From: Pseudomonadota bacterium
GTDB lineage: Bacteria > Pseudomonadota > Gammaproteobacteria > Acidiferrobacterales > Acidiferrobacteraceae
Reading direction: 5' to 3'
Assembly (NCBI GenBank): GCA_021819245.1
Contig: JAKARI010000009.1
Location: 1 to 64,000 of the forward strand
DNA length: 64,000 nucleotides
Shown here: positions 1 through 8,784 of the stretch, piece by piece
Layout: each line of letters begins with the position of its first letter
Position numbering within the stretch: position 1 is the first letter of the stretch
Notes under the pieces: model-generated
Seen by the model: only the letters and a program-made list of their open reading frames with translations
What the model was told of the DNA's origin: nothing
Database searches by the model: none
Made by a program: the position numbers and the translations under genes

Positions 1-656
1 TGCACGATATCCGCAAGCGGCTGGCGGCTCTTCGGGGGCTGGGGCTCTGTCCGGTAGCCGAAGGCGACCATGCAGCTTATCTGCATCTGCTCGGTATCGA
101 CCCCGCACTGTTCGCGCAAAATGGCATTGACGGCATCGACCGGGAAGCCCTCTATGGGGCAGCTGTCGATGCCCATTAAGGCAGCGGCCGTCATCATGTT
201 CGCAAGGGCGATGTAGGTCTGGCGGGCCGCCCACTCAAAGAGCAGCCGGTCGGAGTCAAGGAGATGAAAGTCCGATTCCTGGAAATTCTTGACGAGGGCC
301 TCGCGCCTTTGCAGGTGCGCTTCGGGGAGCCTGTGTATGTCGCGCATGATGTGCCAGATGTAGCTCGCGTTGTAGCGCATGCCCTTGGCCGTGCGGGCGA
401 GGAGACATACGAAGTGGCTGGCCGTGGGCAGGGAGCGCTGCGCACCCCAGGTGACGGCGCGCAGTCTCTCACGCAGGGCCATGTTCTGAATGACGAGAAA
501 CCGCCAGGGCTCGAATCCATAGGAGCTCGGGCTTAAGTGTGCCGACTCGAGAATGGCCTCGAACTGCGGGTCCGGGATGCGGCGACTGGGATCGAATACC
601 TTGCACGCGTGGCGAAAGCGCATGGCATCTAGGACTGTGACTTCATCGATACTCAT
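1..656 (-). CDS. Nitroreductase family protein, copy 1 (3' end cut by window edge)
   Basis: FMN-dependent nitroreductase-fold protein, expected to be a cytoplasmic NAD(P)H oxidoreductase acting on nitro compounds or quinones. The ATG is at 656 and the protein begins MSIDEVTVLDAMRFRHACK. The frame runs to the window edge, where only about the last four or five codons are missing, judging from copy 2. The family's N-terminal R-x-A-x-K-x-F-DP segment and the SPSSYGFEPWRF flavin-binding segment are visible. It differs from copy 2 only within the first dozen or so codons. It lies downstream of the ABC exporter operon on the same strand but is separated by about 400 bases and a likely terminator, so it probably has its own promoter. 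Confidence 0.85.
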   Translation of the reverse strand, partial: MSIDEVTVLDAMRFRHACKVFDPSRRIPDPQFEAILESAHLSPSSYGFEPWRFLVIQNMALRERLRAVTWGAQRSLPTASHFVCLLARTAKGMRYNASYIWHIMRDIHRLPEAHLQRREALVKNFQESDFHLLDSDRLLFEWAARQTYIALANMMTAAALMGIDSCPIEGFPVDAVNAILREQCGVDTEQMQISCMVAFGYRTEPQPPKSRQPLADIV

Positions 657-675
657 TCTCGAAACTCCTTGTACA
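1..675. repeat. Direct repeat copy 1 (nitroreductase segment)
   Basis: Bases 1-617 match 7165-7781 exactly by eye, an offset of 7164. The first mismatch is at 618 (G versus T). From there to about 675 the two copies are homologous but clearly diverged. The left end of the repeat lies outside the window, so its true length is unknown. An abrupt change from identity to divergence inside a coding region suggests recent gene conversion or a duplication breakpoint. Confidence 0.95.
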
Positions 676-1066
676 GATGATGGTGTGGGGCAACGGCATG
701 ACCCGGAGAACACGCATTGTGGTGCATCCCGTGGTCACGGCGGCATCGCCCGGCAACGGTACTGACTCGCCGATTTTCAGTGCCGACACCATGCCGCATT
801 CGTTCGGGCAGGTTCAGCGGCACGGTATGAAATCGCGAGAAGCTACGCACATCGCGTGTCGCAACAACAAGACCATGCGCGACGGCCGTTGCGGCAATCA
901 TAGCACCTTCGTATAAGGGTGCTGGACTGGCGGCGCATAGGCCAGGTTTCTAAAAAAAGCAGGCGGCGTCCATAACAAGCCCTTATGCCGCATTCGGATC
1001 GGGTATACGGGATACCCATCGCCCCCTTTAACCAGACCCGGCGCTTGGCAACAGATAACATGGCGT
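657..1066. other. Intergenic region between exporter operon and nitroreductase copy 1
   Basis: No convincing gene is seen. It contains a likely operon terminator (952-991) and a perfect short hairpin at 1001-1017 (GGGTAT, 5-base loop, ATACCC). It should also hold the promoter of nitroreductase copy 1. Confidence 0.6.
952..991 (-). terminator. Probable rho-independent terminator of the ABC exporter operon
   Basis: Read on the minus strand, GCGGCATAA pairs with TTATG...CCGC across a 7-base loop, with a 4-base bulge. After a short spacer it is followed by seven Ts. It lies about 75 bases past the stop codon of the last permease. Confidence 0.5.
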
Positions 1067-2197
1067 TCAATCGAGCGATTTATGGAAGCGCCGCACGCTG
1101 ATGGTCAGCATAATCACGGCGAGAAGGGCCAAGGCCAGGAGGTCCGGCCACAGGGCCCGTAAGCCCACGCCCTTGAGAAAAATCGCACGAATGACGACGA
1201 GAAAATAGCGCAAGGGGTTTATCAGGGTAAACCATTGCAGGGCCTTCGGCATGGCTGCTATGGGGAAGGCAAAGCCCGAGAGGATAAAAAATGGATTCAC
1301 GAAAAAAAAGTTAAGGGCGAAGGCCTGCTGCTGCGTGCGCGAGAATGTCGATAGCAAAAGGCCCATACCGAGGGTGGCCAGCAAAAACAAAGAGGCGCCA
1401 AAGAGCATGAGTAGGGGGCTGCCCAGAAACGGGATATGAAACCACAGGATGCCCAGAATACTGATGAAGGTGATGTCGCCAAGCCCGATCAGAAAAAACG
1501 GCAGGGTCTTGCCGAGAATGAATTCGACGGGGCGTATGGGGCTTACCATGATCTGTTCAAGGGTGCCAATTTCCCGTTCACGGACGATGGCAAACGCGGT
1601 CAGGCTGACGACCTGCATCAGGGTGAGCGTGCCAATGACTCCGGGAATGAAAAACCAGCGGTCATTGAGCCCCGGATTGAACCAAGGCTGGGTGCGCAGC
1701 TGTATGCCTTGCGGCGGGGCGGCATAAACGGTCGACGTACGGATTACGGCACCTATGTGTTGCGCCGAATATTGCGCGACGATCTGCTCCAGGTAGCCAA
1801 GCGCAATCAGTGCGGTGTTGGAATTGGTTCCGTTTATGATCGCCTGTACCTGCCCTTGCTGGCCATTGGCGAGATCACGCGCGAATCCCGCATGAATGAC
1901 TATCGCAATAGTGGCTGAGTCGTCATTGATGTCGTGTGTGACCTGCCGCTGCGTCTTGGCGATATCGACCAGGGTGAAGCGGTGCGTCGCCAGGATCTGC
2001 GAGATGAGGCCGCGGCTCTGTTGGCTTTGGTCCAGATCGAGGACAGCAGTTGCCACATGGTGCACGGTGAAGGTGGCGGCGTAGCCAAATACCAGCATCT
2101 GGATAATCAACGGCACGACGAGGCGGAACATGGCCCACCGATCACGCTTTAGCTCGAGAAATTCCTTCATCCACATGACCGATAGGCGCTCGAGCAT
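1067..2197 (-). CDS. ABC-2 type transporter permease (YbhR/YhhJ-like), last gene of exporter operon
   Basis: Inner-membrane permease subunit of a type-2 ABC exporter, about 376 residues from the ATG at 2197. The layout is typical of the family: one N-terminal membrane segment (FRLVVPLIIQMLVFGYAATF), a large extracytoplasmic loop of about 130 residues, then a C-terminal block of five to six membrane segments with the conserved ERE-x-GT-x-EQ-x-x-VSP motif at the coupling helix. An upstream in-frame start (2236) would overlap the preceding permease. The ATG at 2197 lies 4 bases after that gene's stop and gives the normal N-terminus. It pairs with the permease at 2202-3338, probably as a heterodimer driven by the two upstream ATPases. 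Substrate unknown. Confidence 0.88.
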   Translation of the reverse strand: MLERLSVMWMKEFLELKRDRWAMFRLVVPLIIQMLVFGYAATFTVHHVATAVLDLDQSQQSRGLISQILATHRFTLVDIAKTQRQVTHDINDDSATIAIVIHAGFARDLANGQQGQVQAIINGTNSNTALIALGYLEQIVAQYSAQHIGAVIRTSTVYAAPPQGIQLRTQPWFNPGLNDRWFFIPGVIGTLTLMQVVSLTAFAIVREREIGTLEQIMVSPIRPVEFILGKTLPFFLIGLGDITFISILGILWFHIPFLGSPLLMLFGASLFLLATLGMGLLLSTFSRTQQQAFALNFFFVNPFFILSGFAFPIAAMPKALQWFTLINPLRYFLVVIRAIFLKGVGLRALWPDLLALALLAVIMLTISVRRFHKSLD

Positions 2198-2201
2198 AGG
2201 G

Positions 2202-3338
2202 TCAGTCCAGCCGTTTCTGAAAGGCTCGGGCGGCAAGCCAGATGACGATCACGGCATAAATGAGAAGCCCGAGGGAGGGCGCCCATAGGTCGGCAAGGCC
2301 GCTGCCTTTAAGGAAAATCGCGCGCAAAATCGTCACGTAGTAGCGGGGATAGACGATGAACGTCAAGGCCCGGATAGGCGCCGGCATTTGATCAATCGGA
2401 AAGGTATAGCCGGACAGCAAGGTGGTCGGCAGCAGGGTGATAAGCAATGCCACCTGGCTTGCCCCAAGCTGGCTGCGGATGCGCACGGAGATAAGGTAAC
2501 CGATGTCGAGGACGACGAGTATAAAAAGGGCGGTTGTGACAAACAGCGTCATGATACTCCCCCGAAAGGGGACCTTGAACCACCATGCGGCTGCCGCAAG
2601 GCAAAAGACCGCGTCGACGAGGCCGACGACAAAATAGGGAATGAGCTTGCCCAGCATGACCTCGAGCGCCGTCACGGGCGTCGAAATCAACTGCTCCATC
2701 GTGCCGCGCTCCCATTCCCGCGCAATCGTGAGGGATGTCAGCTGCGCGCCAACGAGCGCCAATATGACGGCTACCACACCCGGAATAATGAAGTTTCGGC
2801 TGTCTAAAGTTTCGTTGAACCAGGTGCTCTGGACGAGGTCGACCTGCCCGATCTGAGACGGTTGTATGCCATGCGCCGCCGCCCATTGCGCATCTATGCC
2901 GGCGTTGATCTCTCCTATGGCGCCCTGAAGGTAGCCGATGGCGATGTTGGTCGTATTGACGTCTGTGGCGTCGAGAATGGCCTGTACCGGGGCGGACCCG
3001 GTGGATGCGAGCCGGCGTGAGAAGTTGGCGGGGATCACGATGGCGGCGATGCAGTCCCCGCGATCCATCGCATGCCGGATGCCGACTTGGCGAGTGAGTG
3101 TACGACTGATGGAAAACCAGCCCGAGGAGACGATGTCCCCGATGATGCCGCGGGTCTGCTGGTTATTTTCCTGGTCATAGACACACACCGGCACGTGCTT
3201 GATGTCGAGGCTTACACCATACCCAAGCAAGGTCATCTGCATGAGCGGCATCAAAAGGGCAATGGCGAGGCTACGCGGATCCCGCCAGATCTGGAGCGTC
3301 TCCTTGTAGGCCAGGGCGAAGATGCGTCGTATGTTCAT
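2202..3338 (-). CDS. ABC-2 type transporter permease (YbhS/YhhJ-like)
   Basis: 378-residue permease, the fourth gene of the exporter operon. It begins MNIRRIFALAYKETLQIWRD, with an N-terminal membrane helix (SLAIALLMPLMQMTLLGYG), a periplasmic domain at about residues 45-175 and five or more C-terminal membrane helices. The EWERGTMEQLISTPV segment is the family's coupling-helix signature. Its ATG overlaps the stop of the upstream ATPase by 4 bases, so translation is coupled. It is paralogous to the following permease. Drug or solvent-type efflux is plausible from YbhFSR and YhhJ relatives, but the substrate cannot be read from the sequence. Confidence 0.88.
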   Translation of the reverse strand: MNIRRIFALAYKETLQIWRDPRSLAIALLMPLMQMTLLGYGVSLDIKHVPVCVYDQENNQQTRGIIGDIVSSGWFSISRTLTRQVGIRHAMDRGDCIAAIVIPANFSRRLASTGSAPVQAILDATDVNTTNIAIGYLQGAIGEINAGIDAQWAAAHGIQPSQIGQVDLVQSTWFNETLDSRNFIIPGVVAVILALVGAQLTSLTIAREWERGTMEQLISTPVTALEVMLGKLIPYFVVGLVDAVFCLAAAAWWFKVPFRGSIMTLFVTTALFILVVLDIGYLISVRIRSQLGASQVALLITLLPTTLLSGYTFPIDQMPAPIRALTFIVYPRYYVTILRAIFLKGSGLADLWAPSLGLLIYAVIVIWLAARAFQKRLD

Positions 3339-4288
3339 GGGGCGCCCTGCTCCCCGTGGTGGCCAGAGACCATCTGGACAAAGACGTCCTCGAGGCTCGG
3401 CGCGACCGTGCGCATGGCCTGCACGCTGATCCCATGGTCCTGAAGAAACCCCGGGAGGGTGGTGCTATCAAGACCGCCAGGAACCAATACCACATGCAGT
3501 TTGTCTCCGAATATTGCCGCGTCGATCACCCCGGGTGCATCCTTGAGGGCCTGACCCGCGGCCCCAAGCGGTGTGCAGCTGATCTCGAAAAGATCGCCGC
3601 CCAGATGCCGGCTGCGTAATTGGCCGGGGGTGCCCATGGCGACCAGTCGGCCACGGTCGATCAAGGCAATGCGATTGCAGTATTCGGCCTCATCCATGTA
3701 GTGGGTGGATACCAGGATGGTGACGCCGCCTGCCGCCAGGTCATGGATCAGGTCCCAGAATCGCCGCCGGGCCTCCGGTTCGACGCCCGAGGTGGGCTCA
3801 TCGAGAAACAGGATCGGTGGCCTGTGGAGGATGGCGCATCCCAGTGCCAGGCGCTGTTTCCAGCCCCCGGCAAGCGTGCGCACCAGGGCATCTTCACGCC
3901 CCTGCAACCCGGCCATGGTGATGGCAAAACGTGTCCGCTCCTCCATATCACTGCGGGCAACCCGGTAAATGCCGCCGAAGAAACGCAGATTCTCGCGGAC
4001 TGTCAGATCGCCGTAGAGAGAGAATTTCTGCGACATGTAGCCGATGTGCTCGCGCACGGCCTCCGGTTGTTGGCCGACATCAAAGCCCGCCACAAGCGCA
4101 TGGCCCTCGCTTGGGCGCAAAAGCCCGCACAGCATGCGGATGGTGGTGGACTTACCGGCCCCGTTGGGACCGATGAAACCCGCGATTTCGCCCTTCTCGA
4201 TGCGCAGATCAAGATGATCCACGGCCGTAAAGGTCTGGAATCGTTTCGTCAGACCTTCGGCGATGATGGCAGGCGCCGCCGCGTTCAT
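3335..4288 (-). CDS. ABC transporter ATP-binding protein (second ATPase of the operon)
   Basis: 317-residue cytoplasmic ATPase. It shows Walker A (GPNGAGKST), a signature motif that reads LAGGWKQRL in place of the usual LSGGQ/M, Walker B (ILFLDEPTSGVE) and a switch histidine (STHYMDE). The C-terminal extension of about 90 residues is typical of multidrug-type (CcmA-like) ATPases. It overlaps both neighbours by 4 bases. In E. coli the corresponding subunit YbhF carries two ATPase domains in one chain; here they are two separate genes. Confidence 0.9.
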   Translation of the reverse strand: MNAAAPAIIAEGLTKRFQTFTAVDHLDLRIEKGEIAGFIGPNGAGKSTTIRMLCGLLRPSEGHALVAGFDVGQQPEAVREHIGYMSQKFSLYGDLTVRENLRFFGGIYRVARSDMEERTRFAITMAGLQGREDALVRTLAGGWKQRLALGCAILHRPPILFLDEPTSGVEPEARRRFWDLIHDLAAGGVTILVSTHYMDEAEYCNRIALIDRGRLVAMGTPGQLRSRHLGGDLFEISCTPLGAAGQALKDAPGVIDAAIFGDKLHVVLVPGGLDSTTLPGFLQDHGISVQAMRTVAPSLEDVFVQMVSGHHGEQGAP

Positions 4289-5229
4289 AGCGGTGTCTGT
4301 GCTCCGACCAAGGCTACGAAGACGTCCTCGATGCCAGGCTCGGCAGGGGTAATAACGGCATCGGCGACCCCTTGCGCGGCTAGCAGGGTTGTGAGTTCCG
4401 GGATGCGCCGGCTGGGGTCATCGACCCGAACGTGAACCCTATCGCCCATGAGCAGCACGCCCAATACCCCGGGTCTGTCGGCGATGAGCGCGCGCAAGGC
4501 GCGTGGATCTTGCGAGGTGATGGCAAGCAGGGCGCCCGGCATCGCCTGCTTCAGGCGTTCGGGCGTGTCGCAGTGGCGTATCTCGCCTGCATGTAACAGC
4601 GCCAAGCGCGAACAGCGCTCGGCCTCATCCATATAAGCCGTGGAGAGCACGATGGTGACACCGCTTTCGCGCAGATTGTAGAGGATCGCCCAGAAATCGC
4701 GGCGGGAGACGGGGTCGACCCCCGTGGTGGGTTCGTCTAGCAATAGGATGCGCGGGGTGTGGATCAGCGCGCACACAAGGCCGAGCTTCTGCTTCATTCC
4801 ACCCGACAGTTGACCCGCGAGGCGGCTCTGAAAGGGCTGCAACCCGGCCGCCGCCAACAGCTCCTTGCTGCGTGCAAGGCGGTCCTTGCGCGATACGCTA
4901 AAAAGCTCGCCATAAAAAAACAGGTTTTCCTTGACGGTCAGGTCTTCATAAAGGCCGAAGCGCTGGGGCATGTAGCTTACATGACGCTTGGCCACCTCGG
5001 CATCGCGAACGACATCGACACCATCGACGGAAATGACGCCGGAATCCGGTGCCAGGATACCTGCCAGCATGCGCATAATGGTCGTCTTACCGGCCCCATC
5101 CGGGCCGACAAGCCCGAATATCTCGCCCTGCAGGATGGCCATGTCGACCTTGTTGATCGCAAGTACCCCGCCGAAGCTGCGGGACACCCCCTGTGTGCGG
5201 ATGGTAATCTCTGGTGCAGTGGCGCTCAT
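4285..5229 (-). CDS. ABC transporter ATP-binding protein (first ATPase of the operon)
   Basis: 314-residue ATPase with Walker A (GPDGAGKTT), a canonical signature (LSGGMKQKL), Walker B ([12 protein letters not shown]) and the H-loop position occupied by A (STAYMDE, where STHYMDE is usual). The missing H-loop histidine suggests that this site is catalytically degenerate and that the pair is asymmetric. The partner ATPase shows the complementary pattern: intact H-loop, altered LAGG signature. It overlaps the MFP gene stop by 4 bases and the next ATPase by 4 bases. Drug-efflux ATPase family; substrate unknown. Confidence 0.9.
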   Translation of the reverse strand: MSATAPEITIRTQGVSRSFGGVLAINKVDMAILQGEIFGLVGPDGAGKTTIMRMLAGILAPDSGVISVDGVDVVRDAEVAKRHVSYMPQRFGLYEDLTVKENLFFYGELFSVSRKDRLARSKELLAAAGLQPFQSRLAGQLSGGMKQKLGLVCALIHTPRILLLDEPTTGVDPVSRRDFWAILYNLRESGVTIVLSTAYMDEAERCSRLALLHAGEIRHCDTPERLKQAMPGALLAITSQDPRALRALIADRPGVLGVLLMGDRVHVRVDDPSRRIPELTTLLAAQGVADAVITPAEPGIEDVFVALVGAQTPL

Positions 5230-6221
5230 GGGCCGGCTGGCAACAGCCTGATCGTGGCATCGGCCGGCATGCCGGGGAGCAGCTCATGCGTGGGATTTTT
5301 GATATCGATGCGAATGCGGTAGACAAGCGTGACTCGCTCGGCATGGGTCTCTACGGTCTTAGGCGTAAATTCCGCCTGTGGCGAGATAAAGGCGATGCGG
5401 CCGGGATACTTCTTGCCCGGGTAGGTGTCGGTGGTGACGGTGACGGGTTCATCGAATCGGATCGCGCCCAGGTTTCGTTCATTGACATAGGCGCGTAGCC
5501 ACACATGGTTTAAGTCATCGAGCGTAAAGATGGCCACTCCGGGAGCTGCCAGTTCACCCAGTTCCGCCTCGCGCACAGCCAATACGCCGCTAAACGGGGC
5601 GCGCAGCGTGGTATAGGAGAGGGTTACGCGATCGAGGTCTACTCTCGCCTTTGCCGCCGCAAAGGCGGCCTGCGCCAGGGCAACGCTTTGTTTTTCGACG
5701 CGCAAAAGAGCCTCATCTCGCCCAAGCGTTGCAGTGGCTTGTGCGGCGGTGGTATAGGCCTCGTCATAGGCCTGTTGCGAGACCGCGCCAACTTTTATGA
5801 GGCGCGCAGCCCGGATATAATTGCTGTGGGTCAGTGCCACATTCAGCTGGTCGCTTACCACCGTCTTTTGGGCGGCGACGAAGTTGCTTTGATTGACTAG
5901 TATTTGGTTGCGGGCGACGTCCATGTTGCCGCGGTCTATCTGCAACTGCCGAATATAGAGGCGCGGATCAACCCGGGCCAGGACCGTGCCAGCCTTGACA
6001 AATCGGCCTTCGTCAAATGGGAGATAAATAATGGGCGCCTGCACATCGGCAAAGCTCAGTACGCTTTGATGGGCCTCGATGTTACCAGACACCTTAATGG
6101 TGCGAATACCGGCCGGGGGACCGAACACAAACCGGCGAACGAATGGCGTAAGCCATAGGCCATAGGCTAAAACCAGTGTACCGATCGCAATTAGGGCAAT
6201 GTGCAGGCGCGATAATTTCAT
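5226..6221 (-). CDS. HlyD-family membrane fusion protein (YbhG-like), first gene of exporter operon
   Basis: Periplasmic adaptor of the ABC exporter, 331 residues from the chosen ATG at 6221. An upstream in-frame ATG at 6371 adds 50 residues without a signal and is less likely. An N-terminal membrane anchor (HIALIAIGTLVLAYGLWL, near residues 7-24) is followed by a biotinyl-lipoyl half-motif, a helical hairpin of about 100 residues rich in Q, A and R, the second lipoyl half (YTTLRAPFSGVLAVREAELGE), and a beta-barrel domain (WLRAYVNERNLG). No outer-membrane TolC-type gene is nearby, so the system probably borrows one. It heads a five-gene operon with overlapping starts. Confidence 0.88.
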   Translation of the reverse strand: MKLSRLHIALIAIGTLVLAYGLWLTPFVRRFVFGPPAGIRTIKVSGNIEAHQSVLSFADVQAPIIYLPFDEGRFVKAGTVLARVDPRLYIRQLQIDRGNMDVARNQILVNQSNFVAAQKTVVSDQLNVALTHSNYIRAARLIKVGAVSQQAYDEAYTTAAQATATLGRDEALLRVEKQSVALAQAAFAAAKARVDLDRVTLSYTTLRAPFSGVLAVREAELGELAAPGVAIFTLDDLNHVWLRAYVNERNLGAIRFDEPVTVTTDTYPGKKYPGRIAFISPQAEFTPKTVETHAERVTLVYRIRIDIKNPTHELLPGMPADATIRLLPAGP

Positions 6222-7151
6222 GGCGGCCCACCGCTCGGAGGTTGGTATGACAGCTTTGCCGTTGATGCCATATGGCACCAAAGTCGCGACGCCATAATGC
6301 CCAGAACCAAGCGCATTTGCGCATTGGGCGTTGCGCGTATTGCCGATCGCGAATTGCGTGATGTGACCCACAGACTAGGACGTATAAAAACCCTAATCGG
6401 GACTAGCAGCCTCCATTTCGGGATGGACTGCATTTGACAGTCACCGAGTTCATATGCGCCAGACATGGGCATATACCCATAGCCTCCCGCGACCTGAGTA
6501 CCATCAAAAAAACTGTATTTCTATCGTATTCCAAAGTTTGGTTTGTGGCTAGTACTTAGGATAATGTTGCCAGCAGTCCGGCAATTTCTATTCATGCGAG
6601 TAACAAAAGAAAACAAGGCGTTACGGTTGACGGACATCAAAGCTTAAGGCCGCCTTTTGGGCCAAGGGATATGTCTCCACTTGCGCGGTCCCAGTAAGAA
6701 CGATGGTTGATTGCTTGGGCAGAGGGGCGCCAGTGAACACGAATTGCGTGCCTCTGCAGCCCCCTACAGACACCCTTTCGCGCGATCTCAGTAAACCCCA
6801 TGGCCGCCATTAGATGTCGGGTTTTGCTGGCGACCACCCCTCCGTGAGCAAGGCTGGGTCGTGGGCCCGCGTTTATGGGACGGTTCCCCGAGGCCGGAGG
6901 CCGGAAAGGCCTTAAGGGTGCCAATAAGAGCGAGGCAGCAGACGCCTGGTGTCACAACGCGTGGCCCGCAAGAAGGTGCTGGGTCTATGGGCGCATCCCC
7001 TGATTTGTGCGATCGATCCCGCACAAGAGAGGGCATCAGCGCAATATCGACATCATCAGGGCGTGCCCCCCCAAAATTTGTATGTCAGGAAAGCCATGGG
7101 GCATGGGGATGCATCCGGCGTTTCATGCAGCCACCCTGTTACGCACGGGAT
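6222..7151. other. Long intergenic region upstream of exporter operon
   Basis: 930 bases without a gene I can support. Reading frames here look random and none has a recognisable product. It must contain the promoter of the exporter operon (minus strand) and the end of nitroreductase copy 2. A GGCC-rich inverted repeat lies around 6888-6912. Confidence 0.5.
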
Positions 7152-7820
7152 CTAATCGAAGCGCTGCACGATATCCGCAAGCGGCTGGCGGCTCTTCGGG
7201 GGCTGGGGCTCTGTCCGGTAGCCGAAGGCGACCATGCAGCTTATCTGCATCTGCTCGGTATCGACCCCGCACTGTTCGCGCAAAATGGCATTGACGGCAT
7301 CGACCGGGAAGCCCTCTATGGGGCAGCTGTCGATGCCCATTAAGGCAGCGGCCGTCATCATGTTCGCAAGGGCGATGTAGGTCTGGCGGGCCGCCCACTC
7401 AAAGAGCAGCCGGTCGGAGTCAAGGAGATGAAAGTCCGATTCCTGGAAATTCTTGACGAGGGCCTCGCGCCTTTGCAGGTGCGCTTCGGGGAGCCTGTGT
7501 ATGTCGCGCATGATGTGCCAGATGTAGCTCGCGTTGTAGCGCATGCCCTTGGCCGTGCGGGCGAGGAGACATACGAAGTGGCTGGCCGTGGGCAGGGAGC
7601 GCTGCGCACCCCAGGTGACGGCGCGCAGTCTCTCACGCAGGGCCATGTTCTGAATGACGAGAAACCGCCAGGGCTCGAATCCATAGGAGCTCGGGCTTAA
7701 GTGTGCCGACTCGAGAATGGCCTCGAACTGCGGGTCCGGGATGCGGCGACTGGGATCGAATACCTTGCACGCGTGGCGAAATCGCATGGCATCCAGGACC
7801 GTCTTTTCATCGATGCTCAT
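7152..7820 (-). CDS. Nitroreductase family protein, copy 2 (complete)
   Basis: 222-residue NfsB/NfnB-like oxidoreductase. It shows the R-H-A-x-K-x-F-DP N-terminal motif, SPSSYGFEPWRF (FMN contact), AN-x-MTAAALMGIDSCPIEGF (active-site helix and loop) and a C-terminal region ending VAFGYRTE, as in NAD(P)H nitroreductases. It is likely a soluble FMN enzyme reducing nitro compounds or quinones. All but the first roughly 13 codons match copy 1 at 1-656 base for base. It lies upstream of the ABC exporter on the same strand, about 930 bases away, so transcription is probably independent. Confidence 0.92.
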   Translation of the reverse strand: MSIDEKTVLDAMRFRHACKVFDPSRRIPDPQFEAILESAHLSPSSYGFEPWRFLVIQNMALRERLRAVTWGAQRSLPTASHFVCLLARTAKGMRYNASYIWHIMRDIHRLPEAHLQRREALVKNFQESDFHLLDSDRLLFEWAARQTYIALANMMTAAALMGIDSCPIEGFPVDAVNAILREQCGVDTEQMQISCMVAFGYRTEPQPPKSRQPLADIVQRFD

Positions 7821-7839
7821 GCTCGAAGTTCCTTGCGCA
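7165..7839. repeat. Direct repeat copy 2 (nitroreductase segment)
   Basis: Partner of the repeat at 1-675. Identity is exact over 7165-7781, followed by diverged homology through the start codon and ribosome-binding region. Confidence 0.95.
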
Positions 7840-8410
7840 GATTGTGGGTGCCCGAGGGGGCACGATGCCAGTTCAGTTGCTATGTTAACCTCTTAGGTGA
7901 CGGCAACAAAGTACCGACGACCTCGATGGCTCGCCGTTTTCGCAGGGGGTCAGGGGTGAGATCGGTCTTTGTTGGCGCATTGGGCGTTTTTACGAGACGC
8001 GGCAGTCGTTCGGGGCACGCGACCCGGGGGATAAGGGTCAGGCTTGCGCATAGTGAAGACAGGTGATGCGGGGGGAGAACGTGCGTACAAGGAAAGGGAA
8101 GGATGAGGCGCTCCTACTTTTTTGAGCGAGTCGCCCAAGACGATATTTGAGCCAGAGGCAGATCGCGATGCCCTTATTTTCGCGAAGATCAATACGAAGG
8201 CATCTTTGGCAGGCAAGGATGCCCCCATGCAGCGCACCGGCACAGAAGGGACAGAAGGTCCGGAGCGGTGTCATGAGATGGCCCCCGGTGTCCGTGCCTT
8301 GAGCCTACGCGGGAAAGGTGGGGGGTGCCCCTATGTCCTTTGTCAAGCGCCAGCAGGAGGTGCGGCATAATAAAACGGAAGTATGTACTTGACGAAAGGG
8401 CCTTAACGGC
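7821..8410. other. Intergenic region
   Basis: 590 bases with no supported gene. It separates the duplicated nitroreductase from the accessory patch. I see no tRNA, repeat array or recognisable protein fragment. Confidence 0.5.
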
Positions 8411-8784
8411 ATGCATCCCCAAACGTGGGTAAAGGTTAATGCGCATGTCGATGAGGGGGTAGCGCCCATTGTGGCGGCCTTGGCTCGTTTTCCCAAATTG
8501 CGAACCATTGAAAGCTGCGAAGGCAATCCCGAGAGGGGTGCATGGGTCTGTTTTGACTATGGCGAGGATGGCCCCGAATCTTGGCGGGATCTTGCGGAAT
8601 TTGTCTTAGATTTTTCGGTCCTAGACTCGGCGCGCAAATCGGGGACGTGGCAACTGTCTCAATTACAGTCGCCTCCTATGGAAGATCGCAGGCCGAACTT
8701 TCGGTCAGACCGCTGGCAATTTCTCAGACAGCTTCAGCCATCCAGAAAATTGTGCGCGATTTTTCTCATCGCGGAGCGCCGTAA
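8411..8784 (+). pseudogene. Conserved hypothetical protein, split by a single-base frameshift
   Basis: The first frame starts MHPQTWVKVNAHVDEGVAPI and reads sensibly to about base 8608 (ESCEGNPERGAWVCFDYG, WRDLAEFVL). The protein then continues in the neighbouring frame as FFGPRLGAQIGDVATVSITV to the stop at 8784. Joined, they give a protein of about 124 residues. The switch falls at a run of five Ts (near 8611-8615), and one extra T would restore the frame. I recall similar small proteins of unknown function in mobile regions, but cannot name a family. It could be a real mutation, a sequencing error in the T run, or programmed slippage. Confidence 0.65.

Noticed and set aside
901-922. Imperfect inverted repeat AGCACCTT/AAGGGTGCT
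   Set aside because: Mismatched stem with no T run and no gene end in the right orientation.
6434-6460. TTGACA on the plus strand, considered as a -35 box
   Set aside because: No -10 at suitable spacing and the neighbouring genes are on the minus strand.
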